NCBI GenBank assembly: GCA_913776965.1
Contig: CAJYQL010000128.1
Coordinates: 1 to 64,000 of the forward strand
Reading direction: 5' to 3'
Source of the DNA: an uncultured Xylophilus sp.
GTDB lineage: Bacteria; Pseudomonadota; Gammaproteobacteria; Burkholderiales; Burkholderiaceae_C
DNA length: 64,000 nt
Within the stretch, counting starts at the first letter, position 1. Each line of letters starts with the position of its first letter. Below, one piece after another: positions 19,096 through 29,587 of this stretch. The notes beneath the pieces were generated by a model, which saw only the letters and a list, made by a program, of their open reading frames with translations, searched no databases and had not been told where the DNA came from. The position numbers and the translations under genes are program-made.

Positions 19096-19689
19096 TCACG
19101 CCTGCGGCGGCTGGGCCTGCAGGAACCGGTCGCGGTAGTAGGCCAGTTCCTCGATCGACTCGTGCACGTCGGCGAGCGCCGTGTGCTTCTGCGCCTTCTT
19201 GAAGCCGGCGTACACGTCCGGCCTCCAGCGCTTGGCGAGCTCCTTCAGCGTGCTGACGTCGAGGTTGCGGTAGTGGAAGAAGGCCTCGAGCTTCGGCATG
19301 TAGCGCACCAGGAAACGCCGGTCCTGGCCGATGCTGTTGCCGCACAGCGGCGCGGTGCGCTTGGGCACGTAGCGCGCCAGGAAATCGATCAGCTGCTGCT
19401 CGGCGTCCGCCTCGGTCACGGTCGAAGCCTTGACCCGGTCGATCAGGCCGCTGCGGCCGTGGGTGCCCTTGTTCCAGGCGTCCATCGCGTCGAGCCGCTC
19501 GTCGGACTGGTGGATCGCGAAGACCGGCCCTTCGACGCGGGTCGCGAGGTCCGGGCCGGTGACGACGACCGCGATCTCCAGGATGCGGTCGGCGTCGGGC
19601 TCCAGGCCGGTCATTTCGCAGTCGAGCCAGACCAGGTTGTGCTCGGATTTGGCCAGCGTCGCGGCCGCGGGGATGTTCGTGTCGGGCAT
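19096..19689 (-). CDS. orn: Oligoribonuclease
   Basis: A 197-residue DEDDh exonuclease that degrades 2-5-mer RNAs, including pGpG from c-di-GMP turnover. Active-site blocks are [11 protein letters not shown] near residue 22, [17 protein letters not shown] near 116 and [10 protein letters not shown] near 170. The ending [13 protein letters not shown] is typical. It is essential in many gammaproteobacteria. Start MPDTNIPAA at 19689. Divergent from the M48 protease gene with a gap of under 40 bases. Confidence 0.97.
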   Translation of the reverse strand: MPDTNIPAAATLAKSEHNLVWLDCEMTGLEPDADRILEIAVVVTGPDLATRVEGPVFAIHQSDERLDAMDAWNKGTHGRSGLIDRVKASTVTEADAEQQLIDFLARYVPKRTAPLCGNSIGQDRRFLVRYMPKLEAFFHYRNLDVSTLKELAKRWRPDVYAGFKKAQKHTALADVHESIEELAYYRDRFLQAQPPQA

Positions 19690-19727
19690 GGCGGCGATTG
19701 TCGCCGATGGCCTACACTGCCCAGCCC

Positions 19728-21008
19728 ATGCCGACCGTCCCCTCCCCGATCCTGCAAACCGCGCTCTGGACGACCGTGGTGTTCGCGCTGGCGCTGGTGG
19801 CGAACCTGTCGGTGAAGTTCTGGCTCGCGTCGCGCCAGGTGCGCCATGTGGCAGCCCACCGCGATGCAGTGCCCGCGCCGTTCGCAGGGCGCATTCCGCT
19901 CGACGCCCACCGGCGCGCCGCCGACTACACCCTCGCCAAGACCCGCCAGGGCCTGATCGAGCTGGCCGTCGGCACGGCGGTGCTGCTCGGCTGGACGCTG
20001 CTCGGCGGGCTAGACCTGCTCAACCGCGCCCTGCTGGCCTGGCTCGGCGGCGGCATGGTGCAGCAGATCGCGCTGGTCGCCGCCTTCGTGGCCATCGGCG
20101 CGCTGGTCGATCTGCCGTTCGCCGCCTGGCGCACTTTCGTACTGGAGGAGCGTTTCGGCTTCAACCGCACCACGCCGCGGCTGTGGTGGGCCGACCTGCT
20201 GAAATCGACCGCCGTCGGCGCGGCGATCGGCCTGCCGGTGCTCGCACTGGTGCTGTGGCTGATGCAGGCCGCCGGTCCGCTCTGGTGGCTCTGGGCCTGG
20301 GCGGCGTGGATGGGCTTCAACCTGCTGCTGCTGGTCGTCTACCCGACCCTCATCGCCCCCCTGTTCAACCAATTCCAGCCCCTGGAAGACGCCACGCTGA
20401 AGGCCCGGGTGACCGCGCTGATGCAGCGCTGCGGCTTCTCGGCGCGCGGCCTGTTCGTGATGGACGGCAGCCGCCGCAGCGCGCACGCCAATGCCTACTT
20501 CACCGGCTTCGGACGGGCCAAGCGGGTCGTGTTCTTCGACACCCTGCTCGCGCGGCTGACGCCGGCCGAGGTGGATGCGGTGCTGGCGCACGAGCTCGGC
20601 CACTTCCGCCTGCGCCACATCCCGAAGCGCATCGTCGCGATGTTCGCGATGAGCCTTGGGGGCTTCGCTGCGCTCGGCTATCTCTCGACCGCGCCCTGGT
20701 TCTACCTGGGCCTGGGCGTGCGGCCGAACATGGCGGCACCCAACGATGCGCTCGCGCTGCTGCTGTTCCTGCTGGCGGTGCCGGTGTTCGGCTTCTTCCT
20801 GTCACCGCTGTCGGCCCAGATGTCGCGCCGCCACGAGTTCGAGGCCGATGCATACGCGGTCGCGCAGACCAGCGGCGCCGACCTGTCGGACGCGCTGCTC
20901 AAACTCTACGAGGACAACGCCTCCACGCTCACGCCCGATCCGCTGTTCGTGCGTTTTTACTATTCCCATCCGCCGGCGGCCGAACGGCTGGCGCGGATGG
21001 CCGCCTGA
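19728..21008 (+). CDS. M48 family zinc metallopeptidase (Ste24/HtpX-like)
   Basis: A membrane zinc protease of about 426 residues resembling Ste24 CAAX endopeptidases. An N-terminal M48 domain with several hydrophobic helices (residues ~5-190) precedes the catalytic motif [10 protein letters not shown] near residue 285. The third ligand is in [11 protein letters not shown]. Possible starts are 19698, 19707 and 19728; the last is chosen because [10 protein letters not shown] gives a normal N-terminus and leaves room for the orn promoter. It probably takes part in membrane protein quality control. It lies upstream of phhB and rsgA on the same strand, with tight spacing. Confidence 0.92.
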   Translation: MPTVPSPILQTALWTTVVFALALVANLSVKFWLASRQVRHVAAHRDAVPAPFAGRIPLDAHRRAADYTLAKTRQGLIELAVGTAVLLGWTLLGGLDLLNRALLAWLGGGMVQQIALVAAFVAIGALVDLPFAAWRTFVLEERFGFNRTTPRLWWADLLKSTAVGAAIGLPVLALVLWLMQAAGPLWWLWAWAAWMGFNLLLLVVYPTLIAPLFNQFQPLEDATLKARVTALMQRCGFSARGLFVMDGSRRSAHANAYFTGFGRAKRVVFFDTLLARLTPAEVDAVLAHELGHFRLRHIPKRIVAMFAMSLGGFAALGYLSTAPWFYLGLGVRPNMAAPNDALALLLFLLAVPVFGFFLSPLSAQMSRRHEFEADAYAVAQTSGADLSDALLKLYEDNASTLTPDPLFVRFYYSHPPAAERLARMAA

Positions 21009-21021
21009 CGGAGCCGTCGCG

Positions 21022-21360
21022 ATGGCACAGGATTTAAAGCAAAAAGACTGGTCTGCGCAGACCCGGCGTGCGCTGACTGCTACGGAAATCGTAGCAAAGC
21101 TGGCGCAGCTCGACGGCTGGCGCCTGACCGGCGACGGCGCCGACGTGGCGATCGAGAAGACGTTCACCTTCACGGACTACTACCAGACGCTCGCCTTCGT
21201 GAACGCGCTGGCGCTGGTCGCGCACCGGCAGGACCACCATCCCGACCTGGCCGTAGGCTACGGACGCTGCACGGTACGGTGGAACACCCACGACGTGCAG
21301 GGCCTGTCGGCCACCGACTTCGACTGCGCGGCCGCGACCGACGCGCTGGTGGCGCCCTGA
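21022..21360 (+). CDS. phhB: Pterin-4a-carbinolamine dehydratase
   Basis: A 112-residue enzyme that recycles the pterin cofactor of aromatic amino acid hydroxylases. The conserved core reads EKTFTFTDYYQTLAFVNALA, then the catalytic pair in RQDHHPDLAVGYGRCTVRW. Residues 12-25 (AQTRRALTATEIVA) are encoded by a copy of the 41-bp interspersed element lying in the sense direction. The following KLAQLDGW aligns with the usual first helix, so the gene remains open. No phenylalanine hydroxylase is nearby. The start is 13 bases after the protease stop, suggesting co-transcription. Confidence 0.92.
   Translation: MAQDLKQKDWSAQTRRALTATEIVAKLAQLDGWRLTGDGADVAIEKTFTFTDYYQTLAFVNALALVAHRQDHHPDLAVGYGRCTVRWNTHDVQGLSATDFDCAAATDALVAP
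21055..21095 (+). repeat. 41-bp interspersed palindromic element, copy 3 (inside phhB)
   Basis: GCGC-N10-TGCGC-N5-GCTAC-ggaaatc-GTAGC with perfectly complementary arms. It begins on the first base of phhB codon 12 and is read in phase 0. Confidence 0.8.
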
Positions 21361-21384
21361 GGTCCGCACGCGCCCTCCTCCGCC

Positions 21385-22317
21385 ATGGCCGCGCCTGACC
21401 TCCACGACGGCCTAGTCGTGGCCACCCACGGCCGGCACTGCATGGTCGAGTCGCCGGACGGCAGCCGCCGCATCTGTCATCCGCGCGGCAAGAAGAGCCA
21501 GACGGTCGTCGGCGACCGGGTGCGGTGGCAGGCCGCGCCCGCCGGCCAGGGCGACGAGGGCACGGTCGAGAAGGTGCTGCCGCGCCGCAACCTGTTCTAC
21601 CGCCAGGACGAGCTGCGCACCAAGTCCTTTGCTGCCAACCTGGACCAGATCCTGGTGCTGGTGGCGGCCGAGCCCGAACTCTCGGCGCACCAGCTGTCGC
21701 GCGCGCTGATCGCGGCGGAAGCCGAGCACATTCTGCCGATCGTGGGGCTGAACAAGCGGGACCTGGCGGTACCGTTCGCCAAGGCCTGGGAGCGGCTGGC
21801 CCCCTACCGCGGCATGGGCTACACGGTGCTGCCGCTGGCCCTCACTACCGCCGCTGCGGAAGACCGCGACCGGCTGCTGGCGCTGCTCGCGGGCAAGACG
21901 ACGCTGGTCCTCGGGCCGTCCGGCGCTGGCAAGAGCACGCTGATCAACCTGATGGTGCCGGGCGCGCTGGCGGCAACCGGCGAGATCTCGCAGGCGCTCA
22001 ACTCGGGCAAGCACACGACCACCAGCACCAGCTGGTACTGGGTCGATGCGGACCGCACCACCGCGCTGATCGACTCGCCCGGCTTCCAGGAATTCGGGCT
22101 GCACCACATCCCGCCGGCGAGCCTCGCCACCTGCATGCCGGACATCGCCGCCCATGCCGCCGACTGCCGCTTCTACAACTGCAGCCACCTGCACGAACCG
22201 GGCTGCGGCGTGCGGGACGCGGTGCGCGACGACGGCGCGGACGACTCCATCGACCCGCACCGCTACCGCATCTACTGCGATCTGCATGCGGAACTGAGCC
22301 AGCCGCCGCGCTACTGA
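21385..22317 (+). CDS. rsgA: Ribosome small subunit-dependent GTPase A
   Basis: A 310-residue circularly permuted GTPase that helps mature the 30S subunit. An N-terminal OB fold covers residues 1-80. The G4 motif (GLNKRDL) precedes G1 (GPSGAGKSTLINL), the order expected for this permuted family. The G3 region follows (ALIDSPGFQEFGL). A C-terminal zinc site is seen in CRFYNCSHLHEPGC. Normal family length. It is 24 bases downstream of phhB and transcribed with it. Confidence 0.96.
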   Translation: MAAPDLHDGLVVATHGRHCMVESPDGSRRICHPRGKKSQTVVGDRVRWQAAPAGQGDEGTVEKVLPRRNLFYRQDELRTKSFAANLDQILVLVAAEPELSAHQLSRALIAAEAEHILPIVGLNKRDLAVPFAKAWERLAPYRGMGYTVLPLALTTAAAEDRDRLLALLAGKTTLVLGPSGAGKSTLINLMVPGALAATGEISQALNSGKHTTTSTSWYWVDADRTTALIDSPGFQEFGLHHIPPASLATCMPDIAAHAADCRFYNCSHLHEPGCGVRDAVRDDGADDSIDPHRYRIYCDLHAELSQPPRY

Positions 22318-22351
22318 ATCCGGTGCGGGGGCGACGTGTCGTGACCCTGCA

Positions 22352-23557
22352 TCAATCCGCACGCAGGTCGTAGCGCGCCAGATCCGGCGCCTCCGGCTGC
22401 CGCGCCATCAGCCGCGCGAAGGCGTCGCGGATGCCCGGCAGGCTCGCGAGGTGCAGCGCGCCGTGCAGCAGGTGGATGCCGAGCCGGCTGTGCGGATTCA
22501 TCAGCCGCGGCCCGATCTTCGGCACGCCCTGGCCGTCCTCCACCATCGGCCGCATCGCCGCTTCATACGCGGCGAAGGCGGCGGACGGATCGCCGCCGCC
22601 AGCCCGCGCCAGCTCGCCCGCCAGCACGTAGGCGCCGGTCACCGCCAGCGTGCTGCCGATGCCGGCCAGCGGCGTGGCGCACCAGGCGGCGTCGCCGGTC
22701 AGCACCACCCGGCCGCGATGCCAGCGGGGCATCCGCACCTGCCGCAGCACGTCGAAATAGAAGTCGTCGGCCGTTTCCATGCCGGCCAGCACGCGGGGAG
22801 CCTGCCAGCCGGCGTCGGCGAAACGTTCCTGCAGGAAGCGCTTCTGCGCGGCGGTGTCCCAGTCCTGCTCGCCTTCCGGCGGCTTCTGGATCGACAGCAT
22901 CGCCCGCGCGGTGCCGTGGCGGTCCGGCCGCAGGGAGACGCTGCGCCCGTCGGTCGCGTGGTACCAGCGCCACATGCGGTCGTCGTCCGGCGCCCGCGGG
23001 ATGGTGAAGTAGGCGAGCGTCAGGTCCATCCAGCGCGGCTCGTTCTCGCCCGGGAAGACGAGGTCCCGCGTCGGCGACCCGACCCCTTCGGCCACGACCA
23101 GCGCGTCGAACCGTTCGGTGGCGCCGCTCTGCGCGAACCGCACCTCCACGCCCGTGCCGTCGTCGTCGACTGCCGCGACCCGGTCGCCGAACCGGTAGTC
23201 GACGCGATCGCGCGCCGCGTCGTAGAGCAGCCGGGCGAGGTCGCCGCGCAAAATTTCCATCTCGGCGGTCGGGCCGTCCTCGGCCAGGTCGTCGGTGCGG
23301 AATTCGGCGGCCGGGCGGCCGTCGGCGTCGATCCAGGCGGTGCCCTCCTCGCCGGTGCCCTGGTCGAGCGCCGCCTGCTCCAGGCCCATGCGGCGCAGCA
23401 CCTCGCGGCCGACGCCGCGCACGTCGATGTTCTGCCCGCCGTCGCGGAAGGCCGGCGCACGTTCGAGCACGGTGACGTCCCACCCGACGCGGGCGAGGCC
23501 CCAGGCGGCGGTGTTGCCGGCGATGCTCGCGCCGGTGACCAGGATGCGACGGGCCAT
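22352..23557 (-). CDS. FAD-dependent monooxygenase (TetX/PHBH-like)
   Basis: A 401-residue flavoprotein hydroxylase of the group A type. The FAD Rossmann motif is MARRILVTGASIAGNTAAWGLA, with ASIAGN in place of GxGxxG as in many members. The second FAD motif reads GDAAWCATPLAGIGSTLAVTGAYVLAGEL near residue 290. No NADPH or substrate specificity can be read off. It converges on rsgA and lies downstream of hisC on the same strand but 160 bases away, so it is probably an independent unit. Confidence 0.88.
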   Translation of the reverse strand: MARRILVTGASIAGNTAAWGLARVGWDVTVLERAPAFRDGGQNIDVRGVGREVLRRMGLEQAALDQGTGEEGTAWIDADGRPAAEFRTDDLAEDGPTAEMEILRGDLARLLYDAARDRVDYRFGDRVAAVDDDGTGVEVRFAQSGATERFDALVVAEGVGSPTRDLVFPGENEPRWMDLTLAYFTIPRAPDDDRMWRWYHATDGRSVSLRPDRHGTARAMLSIQKPPEGEQDWDTAAQKRFLQERFADAGWQAPRVLAGMETADDFYFDVLRQVRMPRWHRGRVVLTGDAAWCATPLAGIGSTLAVTGAYVLAGELARAGGGDPSAAFAAYEAAMRPMVEDGQGVPKIGPRLMNPHSRLGIHLLHGALHLASLPGIRDAFARLMARQPEAPDLARYDLRAD

Positions 23558-23717
23558 GGATGCAGTCCTTTTTCAACGCGCCCGCAGGCGCAACGGTGGG
23601 GGATGCATCCGAGGCTACCGGCGCGCTGGGCCGCCGTGGTAACGCGTTGCGGCCGGGATGGCGCAGGCGCGAAGTCGCGCCGGCATGTCGGACCGGATGT
23701 GCGGCCGGCGGTCCCGC

Positions 23718-24803
<1,086 letters not shown>

Positions 24804-24813
24804 GGGGTGGTTC

Positions 24814-24854
24814 ACTCCTGAATCGATAGCAGGCTGCGCCCGCCCGGCGGGCGC
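24814..24854 (-). repeat. 41-bp interspersed palindromic element, copy 4 (decayed)
   Basis: Minus orientation. GCGC is intact, TGCGC has become GGCGC, the left arm GCTAT is intact, and the right arm has diverged to GGAGT. The diverged part contains the hisC ribosome binding site. It lies 11 bases before the hisC GTG. Confidence 0.55.
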
Positions 24855-24883
24855 TGCAGCCTGTTGGGATGTTGAAAACGGGG

Positions 24884-25864
24884 TCAGCCGAGCAGCCGGG
24901 CCAGGCTCAGCAGCGCGAGCAGGCCCATCCACACGACGACCGAGCGCCAGACCAGCCCGACCACCTGGGTCAGGTGCGCGACCTCGGGCACCCGGCCGGG
25001 CGTGCTGTCGCCGTCGGCCGGATCGGCGATGTCCACGTCCGGCATCAGCGGATCGGGCGTCGCGCGCAGCGCGCTGCCGCCCAGCCGGACGTCGATCGCG
25101 CCGGCGGTGGCGGCCAGCACGACCCCGTCGTTGTCGTTGGGGAAGTGCTGCGCGTGGTAGCGCCAGCCTTCGATCGATTCCTCGAAGTTGCCGACCACCG
25201 CGAAGCTGAGCGCCGTCATGCGGGCAGGCAGCCAGTCGATCGCCGTCCAGGCGCGGGCGGCGGCCCGCTGCAGCGCTTCGCTGATCGGCTGGGTGCGGCT
25301 GCGGTTCTTGTAGGCCCAGTAGCGCGAGACGAATTCGGCCAACCGGTAGAGCACCGCGCCGGTCGGCCCCAGGCCGAGGGCGGCCAGCACCGAGAACCAG
25401 GCCAGCACGCCGAACACGTGCCGGTGCGCAGCGAGCACCGAATACTCGACCACATGCCGCACGATCTCGCTGCGGGGCAGCTCGCTCGCATCGACCTGCT
25501 GCCATTGCGCCAGCACCTCGCGCGCCCGCATCTCGTCGCCCTCGTGCAGCGCGTCGCGGATGCGGGTGAAGTGGTGGCTGAACTGGCGGAACCCGAGGGT
25601 GACGTAGAGCACCGCGATGCTCCAGAGCATCGCCGCCGGCCAGCCGATCATCCAGAGCAGCAGCAGGTGGATGCCGAGCGTCAGCAGCGACGGTACCAGC
25701 ACCGCCAGCGACCATGCGACCCAGCCGTGGTGCGCCTTGCCCGCGTCGAAGTTGCGGCTGGCCGACAGGGCCCAGGCGCGCAGGCCGGCATGGATCGGGT
25801 TGGTCCGCGACAGAGGCCGCGCCTGCTCGAGCAGCAGCGCGATCAGGATGGCGAAGAAACTCAT
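24884..25864 (-). CDS. CobD/CbiB-like integral membrane protein
   Basis: A 326-residue membrane protein resembling CobD/CbiB (and AmpE) family members. It has a hydrophobic start ([19 protein letters not shown]), hydrophobic helices near residues 50-85, 150-175 and at the C-terminus, and the conserved [29 protein letters not shown]. No other cobalamin gene is present, so B12 synthesis should not be assumed; Burkholderiales often carry an isolated member like this. It is upstream of hisC on the same strand, 80 bases away. Confidence 0.8.
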   Translation of the reverse strand: MSFFAILIALLLEQARPLSRTNPIHAGLRAWALSASRNFDAGKAHHGWVAWSLAVLVPSLLTLGIHLLLLWMIGWPAAMLWSIAVLYVTLGFRQFSHHFTRIRDALHEGDEMRAREVLAQWQQVDASELPRSEIVRHVVEYSVLAAHRHVFGVLAWFSVLAALGLGPTGAVLYRLAEFVSRYWAYKNRSRTQPISEALQRAAARAWTAIDWLPARMTALSFAVVGNFEESIEGWRYHAQHFPNDNDGVVLAATAGAIDVRLGGSALRATPDPLMPDVDIADPADGDSTPGRVPEVAHLTQVVGLVWRSVVVWMGLLALLSLARLLG

Positions 25865-25926
25865 CGGGCGATGATATGCCACGCCCCCGGCACCCTTTCC
25901 TACAAGGGCAGGTGCGCCCTTCGGGA

Positions 25927-26652
25927 TCAGGCCGACAGAAATCGGTACAGGTTGCGCAGCATGCCCGCCGTCGCGCCCCAGACGAAATGCTCCTTGCCCG
26001 TGGCGGGATCGGTCCAGGGCATGGAGAACCACTCGCGGCGCTGGCCGCCCATCTCGACCGCGTGCCGGCGGTGATGGGCGGGATCGGCCAGGAAGGCGAG
26101 CGGGACCTCGAACACGTCGGCCACCTCGTGCGGACTGGGCCGCAGCGGGCCCGGCTGGACCAGCGCGACGACCGGGGTCACGGTGAACGAGGTGACCGTC
26201 GAATACACCGGCAGCGTGCCCAGCACCTCGACGCGGTCCGGCTCCAGCCCGACTTCTTCCCAGGCTTCGCGCAGTGCGGTGGCGGCTGCGTCCGCATCGC
26301 CCGGATCGGCCCGACCGCCGGGAAAGGCGACCTGCCCGGAATGGGTGGACAGGTTGGTGGTGCGCTCGGTCAGCAGCACTGTCGGCATGGTGCGCTGCAC
26401 GATGCCGACCAGCACCGCGGCGGCGGCGGGACGGCGGGCCGCGTCGGCCACCGGTTCGCGCCGTACGTCCGGCGTCCAGACCGGCGGCGCGCGGAAGCGT
26501 TGCCGCAGCGCCTCGGCGCCGAGCCGCGCAGGCGGCACCGCCGGCAGATGCGTGTCCGCGCCCACCACCGGGACCTGCCGCGGGTCGAAACCGGGCAGCG
26601 ACGAGACCGGCGCGACGGTGGCCTGGGGATCGTTGGGCGGAAGCAGGGCCAT
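25927..26652 (-). CDS. NUDIX CoA pyrophosphatase (NudL-like)
   Basis: A 241-residue NUDIX hydrolase expected to cleave coenzyme A or acyl-CoA to 3',5'-ADP and phosphopantetheine. The NUDIX box appears as [25 protein letters not shown], in which the REAWEE part keeps the metal ligands. The preceding [20 protein letters not shown] is the CoA pyrophosphatase signature. The first ~70 residues are an unassigned Pro-rich head. Start [10 protein letters not shown] at 26652, after the rplS terminator, so it has its own promoter. Confidence 0.9.
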   Translation of the reverse strand: MALLPPNDPQATVAPVSSLPGFDPRQVPVVGADTHLPAVPPARLGAEALRQRFRAPPVWTPDVRREPVADAARRPAAAAVLVGIVQRTMPTVLLTERTTNLSTHSGQVAFPGGRADPGDADAAATALREAWEEVGLEPDRVEVLGTLPVYSTVTSFTVTPVVALVQPGPLRPSPHEVADVFEVPLAFLADPAHHRRHAVEMGGQRREWFSMPWTDPATGKEHFVWGATAGMLRNLYRFLSA

Positions 26653-26677
26653 GTCGGAGGAGAAAAGAAGCGCCAAA

Positions 26678-26713
26678 GAAAAAGCCGCTGCGGGCACGGG
26701 GCTGCAGCGGCTT
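26678..26713 (-). terminator. Rho-independent terminator of the rpsP-rplS operon
   Basis: On the minus strand GAAGCCGCTGC and GCAGCGGCTTTTTC flank a short loop and run into a T-tract, about 47 bases after the rplS stop. Confidence 0.85.
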
Positions 26714-26759
26714 CGGGGTCCGCGACGACCGCCCGGGGGCAGCATCGCAGGCGCAGGCT

Positions 26760-27143
26760 TTACGCGGCGGTCGCGGCAGCCTTGACGCGGGACGGCAGCT
26801 TTTCCTTGATACGGGCCGACTTGCCGCTGCGCGAACGAAGGTAGTAGAGCTTGGCACGGCGCACGTCGCCGCGGCGCTTGACTTCGATGCCGGCGATCAG
26901 CGGGCTGTAGGTCTGGAAGGTCCGCTCGACGCCTTCGCCGCTGGAGATCTTGCGCACGGTGAAGCCGCTGTTGAGACCGCGGTTGCGCTTGGCGATCACC
27001 ACGCCTTCGAAGGCCTGGGTCCGCTTGCGGTTGCCTTCGACGACGTTCACGCTGACGACCACGGTGTCGCCGGGAGCGAACGCGGGGATCGTCTTGCCAA
27101 GGCGGGCGATTTCTTCCTGCTCGAGAGTCTGGATGAGGTTCAT
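26760..27143 (-). CDS. rplS: 50S ribosomal protein L19
   Basis: A 127-residue L19, located at the 30S-50S interface. The family core is complete: [46 protein letters not shown] and [13 protein letters not shown], ending in basic [27 protein letters not shown] plus an Ala-rich tail. Start [15 protein letters not shown] is the family start; ATG at 27155 would add four residues. It is last in the rpsP operon. A 100-base leader and a separate promoter at the trmD stop suggest extra, independent expression. Confidence 0.98.
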   Translation of the reverse strand: MNLIQTLEQEEIARLGKTIPAFAPGDTVVVSVNVVEGNRKRTQAFEGVVIAKRNRGLNSGFTVRKISSGEGVERTFQTYSPLIAGIEVKRRGDVRRAKLYYLRSRSGKSARIKEKLPSRVKAAATAA

Positions 27144-27242
27144 GGTTTCCTGCAAAGAGATCGTGCCTGCGCTACACGAAAGGCGGATGGGGCGCTCGGG
27201 CGAGCACCGGCCGCGGCCAGGCAGAGGATCGGGGAACCGCGC

Positions 27243-27270
27243 ATTATAGCCAGCGTTTGCCGGCCAGCAA
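27243..27270 (-). promoter_or_regulatory. Internal promoter for rplS at the end of trmD
   Basis: On the minus strand TTGCTG-N16-TATAAT. The -10 box includes the trmD TAA stop codon, and the discriminator that follows is GC-rich (GCGCGG). It predicts an rplS-only transcript with a leader of about 90 bases. Confidence 0.6.
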
Positions 27271-27960
27271 ATCCGGGCGGTGCAGCGCCGTTACCGCCCG
27301 CCGCTGCTCGGCGCGCCAGCGCTCGATCTTCGCGTGGTCGCCCGACAGCAGCACCGGCGGCACCGGCAAGTCCTGCCACACGTCGGGCCGGGTGTAGTGC
27401 GGGCAGTCGAGCAGGCCATCGAGCGCAGGATTGAAGCTGTCCTGCTGGTGGCTGCCGGCGTCGTGCAGCACGCCGGGCTGCAGCCGCGCCACCGCATCGA
27501 GCAGCGCAATCGCCGCGATCTCGCCGCCGGACAGCACGAAGTCGCCCAAGCTCAGCTGGATGTCGACGTAGCGGTCGATGAAGCGCTGGTCCAGCCCCTC
27601 GTAGCGGCCGCACAGCAGCACCGCGCCGGTGCCGGAGGACGACCACCGCTCCACCTCGGCATGGTCGATGCGCCGCCCGATCGGCGAGAACAGCACCACC
27701 GGCGCCTCGTGCCCCGCGGCGTCGCCCCGGTCGGCACGGATCGCCGCCACGCAGCGCGCCAGCGGCTCGGCCATCATCACCATGCCGGGGCCGCCGCCGA
27801 ACGGGCGGTCGTCGACCCGGCGGTAATTGCCCTCGGCCTGGTCGCGCGGGTTCCAGAAGCGCACCTCGACCAGCCCGCCCTCGAACGCGCGCCGTGTCAC
27901 GCCCGCCTGCAGGAAGGGCGCGAACAGTTCGGGGAACAGCGTGACGATATCGAAGCGCAC
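27244..27960 (-). CDS. trmD: tRNA (guanine-N1)-methyltransferase
   Basis: A 238-residue SPOUT methyltransferase making m1G37 in tRNAs, which prevents frameshifting. It shows [18 protein letters not shown], the [21 protein letters not shown] catalytic region, [19 protein letters not shown], and [13 protein letters not shown] in the AdoMet-binding trefoil knot. Third in the rpsP-rimM-trmD-rplS operon, 29 bases after rimM. Confidence 0.98.
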   Translation of the reverse strand: MRFDIVTLFPELFAPFLQAGVTRRAFEGGLVEVRFWNPRDQAEGNYRRVDDRPFGGGPGMVMMAEPLARCVAAIRADRGDAAGHEAPVVLFSPIGRRIDHAEVERWSSSGTGAVLLCGRYEGLDQRFIDRYVDIQLSLGDFVLSGGEIAAIALLDAVARLQPGVLHDAGSHQQDSFNPALDGLLDCPHYTRPDVWQDLPVPPVLLSGDHAKIERWRAEQRRAVTALHRPDLLAGKRWL

Positions 27961-27989
27961 CGGTGCGGCCTTTGCCTTCTTTTCGTTTC

Positions 27990-28553
27990 TCAGTAATCCG
28001 GCTGCCAGTCCACAGTGATCCGCCGGCCCGGCAGGTCCACCGCATCCACGTAGGCCGACACGAACGGGACCATGCGCTCCTGCGCCTTGCCCTCCTGCTC
28101 GTAGCCGATCACCAGCACCGTCTGCGGCCCGGTGGACAGCAGTTCGCGCACAGTGCCGAGCGCCACGCCCTCGCGGTTCACCACCTCCAGGCCGATCAGG
28201 TCGACCCAGTAGTACTCGTCCTCGGCGGCGGTCGGGAAGCTCGAGCGCGGCACGAAGACGCGGGCGCCTTTGAGCGCCTCGGCGGCGTTGCGGTCGGGAA
28301 TATCGGGCGAGGTTGCGACGACGGAATCGGAATGCTCCTTCGCCTCGCGGATCGGCAGCTTCAGCGTGCCGCTGAAGGTGCGTGCGCCACGTTCGGCCGG
28401 CTGGATGAACCAGCGCTTGGACGAGAACAGCGCTTCGGGCGCCGCGCTGAACGGCAGCACCCGGAACCAGCCCTTAATGCCCCAGGCGTCGGCGATGCGG
28501 CCGACCTCGACAGCATCGGCAGGGAGTTCAGCAGGTTCGAGGGCGGAGAGCAT
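27990..28553 (-). CDS. rimM: Ribosome maturation factor RimM
   Basis: A 187-residue 16S rRNA processing factor that binds S19 in late 30S assembly. The N-terminal barrel begins VEVGRIADAWGIKGWFRVLPFS, and the PRC-barrel domain contains YYWVDLIGLEVVN and ends in GRRITVDWQPDY. Start MLSALEPAEL at 28553, preferred over an ATG at 28601 that lies inside the preceding hairpin. Separated from rpsP by 75 bases with a terminator-like stem. Confidence 0.96.
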   Translation of the reverse strand: MLSALEPAELPADAVEVGRIADAWGIKGWFRVLPFSAAPEALFSSKRWFIQPAERGARTFSGTLKLPIREAKEHSDSVVATSPDIPDRNAAEALKGARVFVPRSSFPTAAEDEYYWVDLIGLEVVNREGVALGTVRELLSTGPQTVLVIGYEQEGKAQERMVPFVSAYVDAVDLPGRRITVDWQPDY

Positions 28554-28570
28554 GGTGGGAGACAGGAAGC

Positions 28571-28614
28571 GGAAAAGAAAACGGCCCCGCGCGGCAGGCA
28601 TGCCGCGCGGGGCC
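28571..28614 (-). terminator. Terminator-like attenuator between rpsP and rimM
   Basis: A near-perfect GC stem with arms GGCCCCGCGCGGCA and TGCCGCGCGGGGCC (28583-28614) is followed on the minus strand by GTTTTCTTTTCC. It lies inside the operon, so it probably gives partial termination and makes rpsP more abundant than rimM-trmD. Confidence 0.7.
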
Positions 28615-28628
28615 GGGGGATCAGCGCA

Positions 28629-28907
28629 TCAGGCGGCTGCCGGGGCTTCCGCTGCCGCAGGCGTGGCGCTCTGCGACTGGCGCAGCAGGCGCTCGACCGT
28701 GGGCGATGCCTGGGCACCGACGCTCTTCCAGTAGGTCACGCGGTCCTGCGCGACACGCAGGCCTTCTTCGGCGCCGCGGGCGGTGGGGTTGTAGAAGCCC
28801 ACGCGCTCGATGAAGCGGCCGTCGCGACGGGTACGCTTGTCGGCCACGACGATGTTGAAGAACGGACGGCCCTTGGAGCCGCCGCGGGAGAGTCGAATGA
28901 CGACCAT
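28629..28907 (-). CDS. rpsP: 30S ribosomal protein S16
   Basis: A 92-residue S16. The start [25 protein letters not shown] and [12 protein letters not shown] are family hallmarks; the tail is Ala-rich ([12 protein letters not shown]). First gene of the operon with rimM, trmD and rplS. A TATAAT -10 box lies 128 bases upstream and a strong hairpin follows the stop. Confidence 0.98.
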   Translation of the reverse strand: MVVIRLSRGGSKGRPFFNIVVADKRTRRDGRFIERVGFYNPTARGAEEGLRVAQDRVTYWKSVGAQASPTVERLLRQSQSATPAAAEAPAAA

Positions 28908-29034
28908 GATTTATCCTTCGGGTGGTAGACCGGTTCGGCGCGTTCGGTGAACCCGCAGCCCCCGCTCCATTTGTTTTGCGGCGTTGAGACACGCGACATG
29001 GCCACCCGGCCAGCGACACGCAGCAAAGCCCGCG

Positions 29035-29040
29035 ATTATA
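29035..29040 (-). promoter_or_regulatory. Candidate -10 box of the rpsP operon
   Basis: TATAAT on the minus strand, followed by a CG-rich discriminator and GGCTTTGCTG. No clear -35 was found at 16-18 bases. Seventeen of twenty bases from the -10 box onward match the rpmB promoter region. Confidence 0.55.
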
Positions 29041-29053
29041 TTCATTTCTCCCG

Positions 29054-29587
29054 ATGCTCCATATCCGCCCGGCCGCCAGCGGCGACATGCCCGCGATCGC
29101 GGCCCTCTATGCGCACTACGTGCTGCACGACACCTGCACCTTCGAGACCGTTCCGCCGACCGCGGACGACATGGCCGCACGCCATGCCGAGGTCGTCGCC
29201 CGGGGCCTGCCCTACTTGGTCGCCGAGCACGAGGGCCGCGTGGTCGGCTACGCCTCCTGCAACTGGTTCAAGCCCCGGCCGGCCTACCGCTTCTCGGCAG
29301 AGAACTCGATCTACCTCGCGCACGGTACCGGCGGCCGCGGCTGGGGCGGCCAGCTGCTGGGCGCGCTCGCCACCGCGGCCGAAGCCGTCGGCGTGCGGCA
29401 GTTGATCGCGGTCATCGGCGGCTCGGAGCACGCCGCCTCGATCGGCCTGCACCGCTCGCAGGGTTTCGTCGATGCCGGCGTGCTGAAGGCCTGCGGCTGG
29501 AAGCAGGGCCGCTGGCTCGACGTGGTGCTGATGCAGAAGACGCTCGGCGCGGGCGGCAGCACCCCGGCAGACGACAGCGCCCCATGA
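29054..29587 (+). CDS. GNAT acetyltransferase (phosphinothricin acetyltransferase-like)
   Basis: A 177-residue acetyltransferase. The N-terminal strand reads MLHIRPAASGDMPAIAALYAHYVLHDTCTFE, the core has VVGYASCNWFKPRPAYRFSAENSIYLA, and RGWGGQLLGALATAAEAVGVRQLIAVIGG is the acetyl-CoA-binding region (an RGxGG variant with Trp). The GSEHAASIGLHRSQGF motif is shared with the phosphinothricin/methionine sulfoximine acetyltransferase group. The substrate cannot be fixed. Its stop overlaps the next gene's ATG (ATGA). Confidence 0.88.
   Translation: MLHIRPAASGDMPAIAALYAHYVLHDTCTFETVPPTADDMAARHAEVVARGLPYLVAEHEGRVVGYASCNWFKPRPAYRFSAENSIYLAHGTGGRGWGGQLLGALATAAEAVGVRQLIAVIGGSEHAASIGLHRSQGFVDAGVLKACGWKQGRWLDVVLMQKTLGAGGSTPADDSAP

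Noticed and set aside
24884..25864. Annotation of the CobD/CbiB-like protein as a cobalamin biosynthesis enzyme
   Set aside because: No other cobalamin gene is in the window and the family includes non-B12 members, so only the family name is used.
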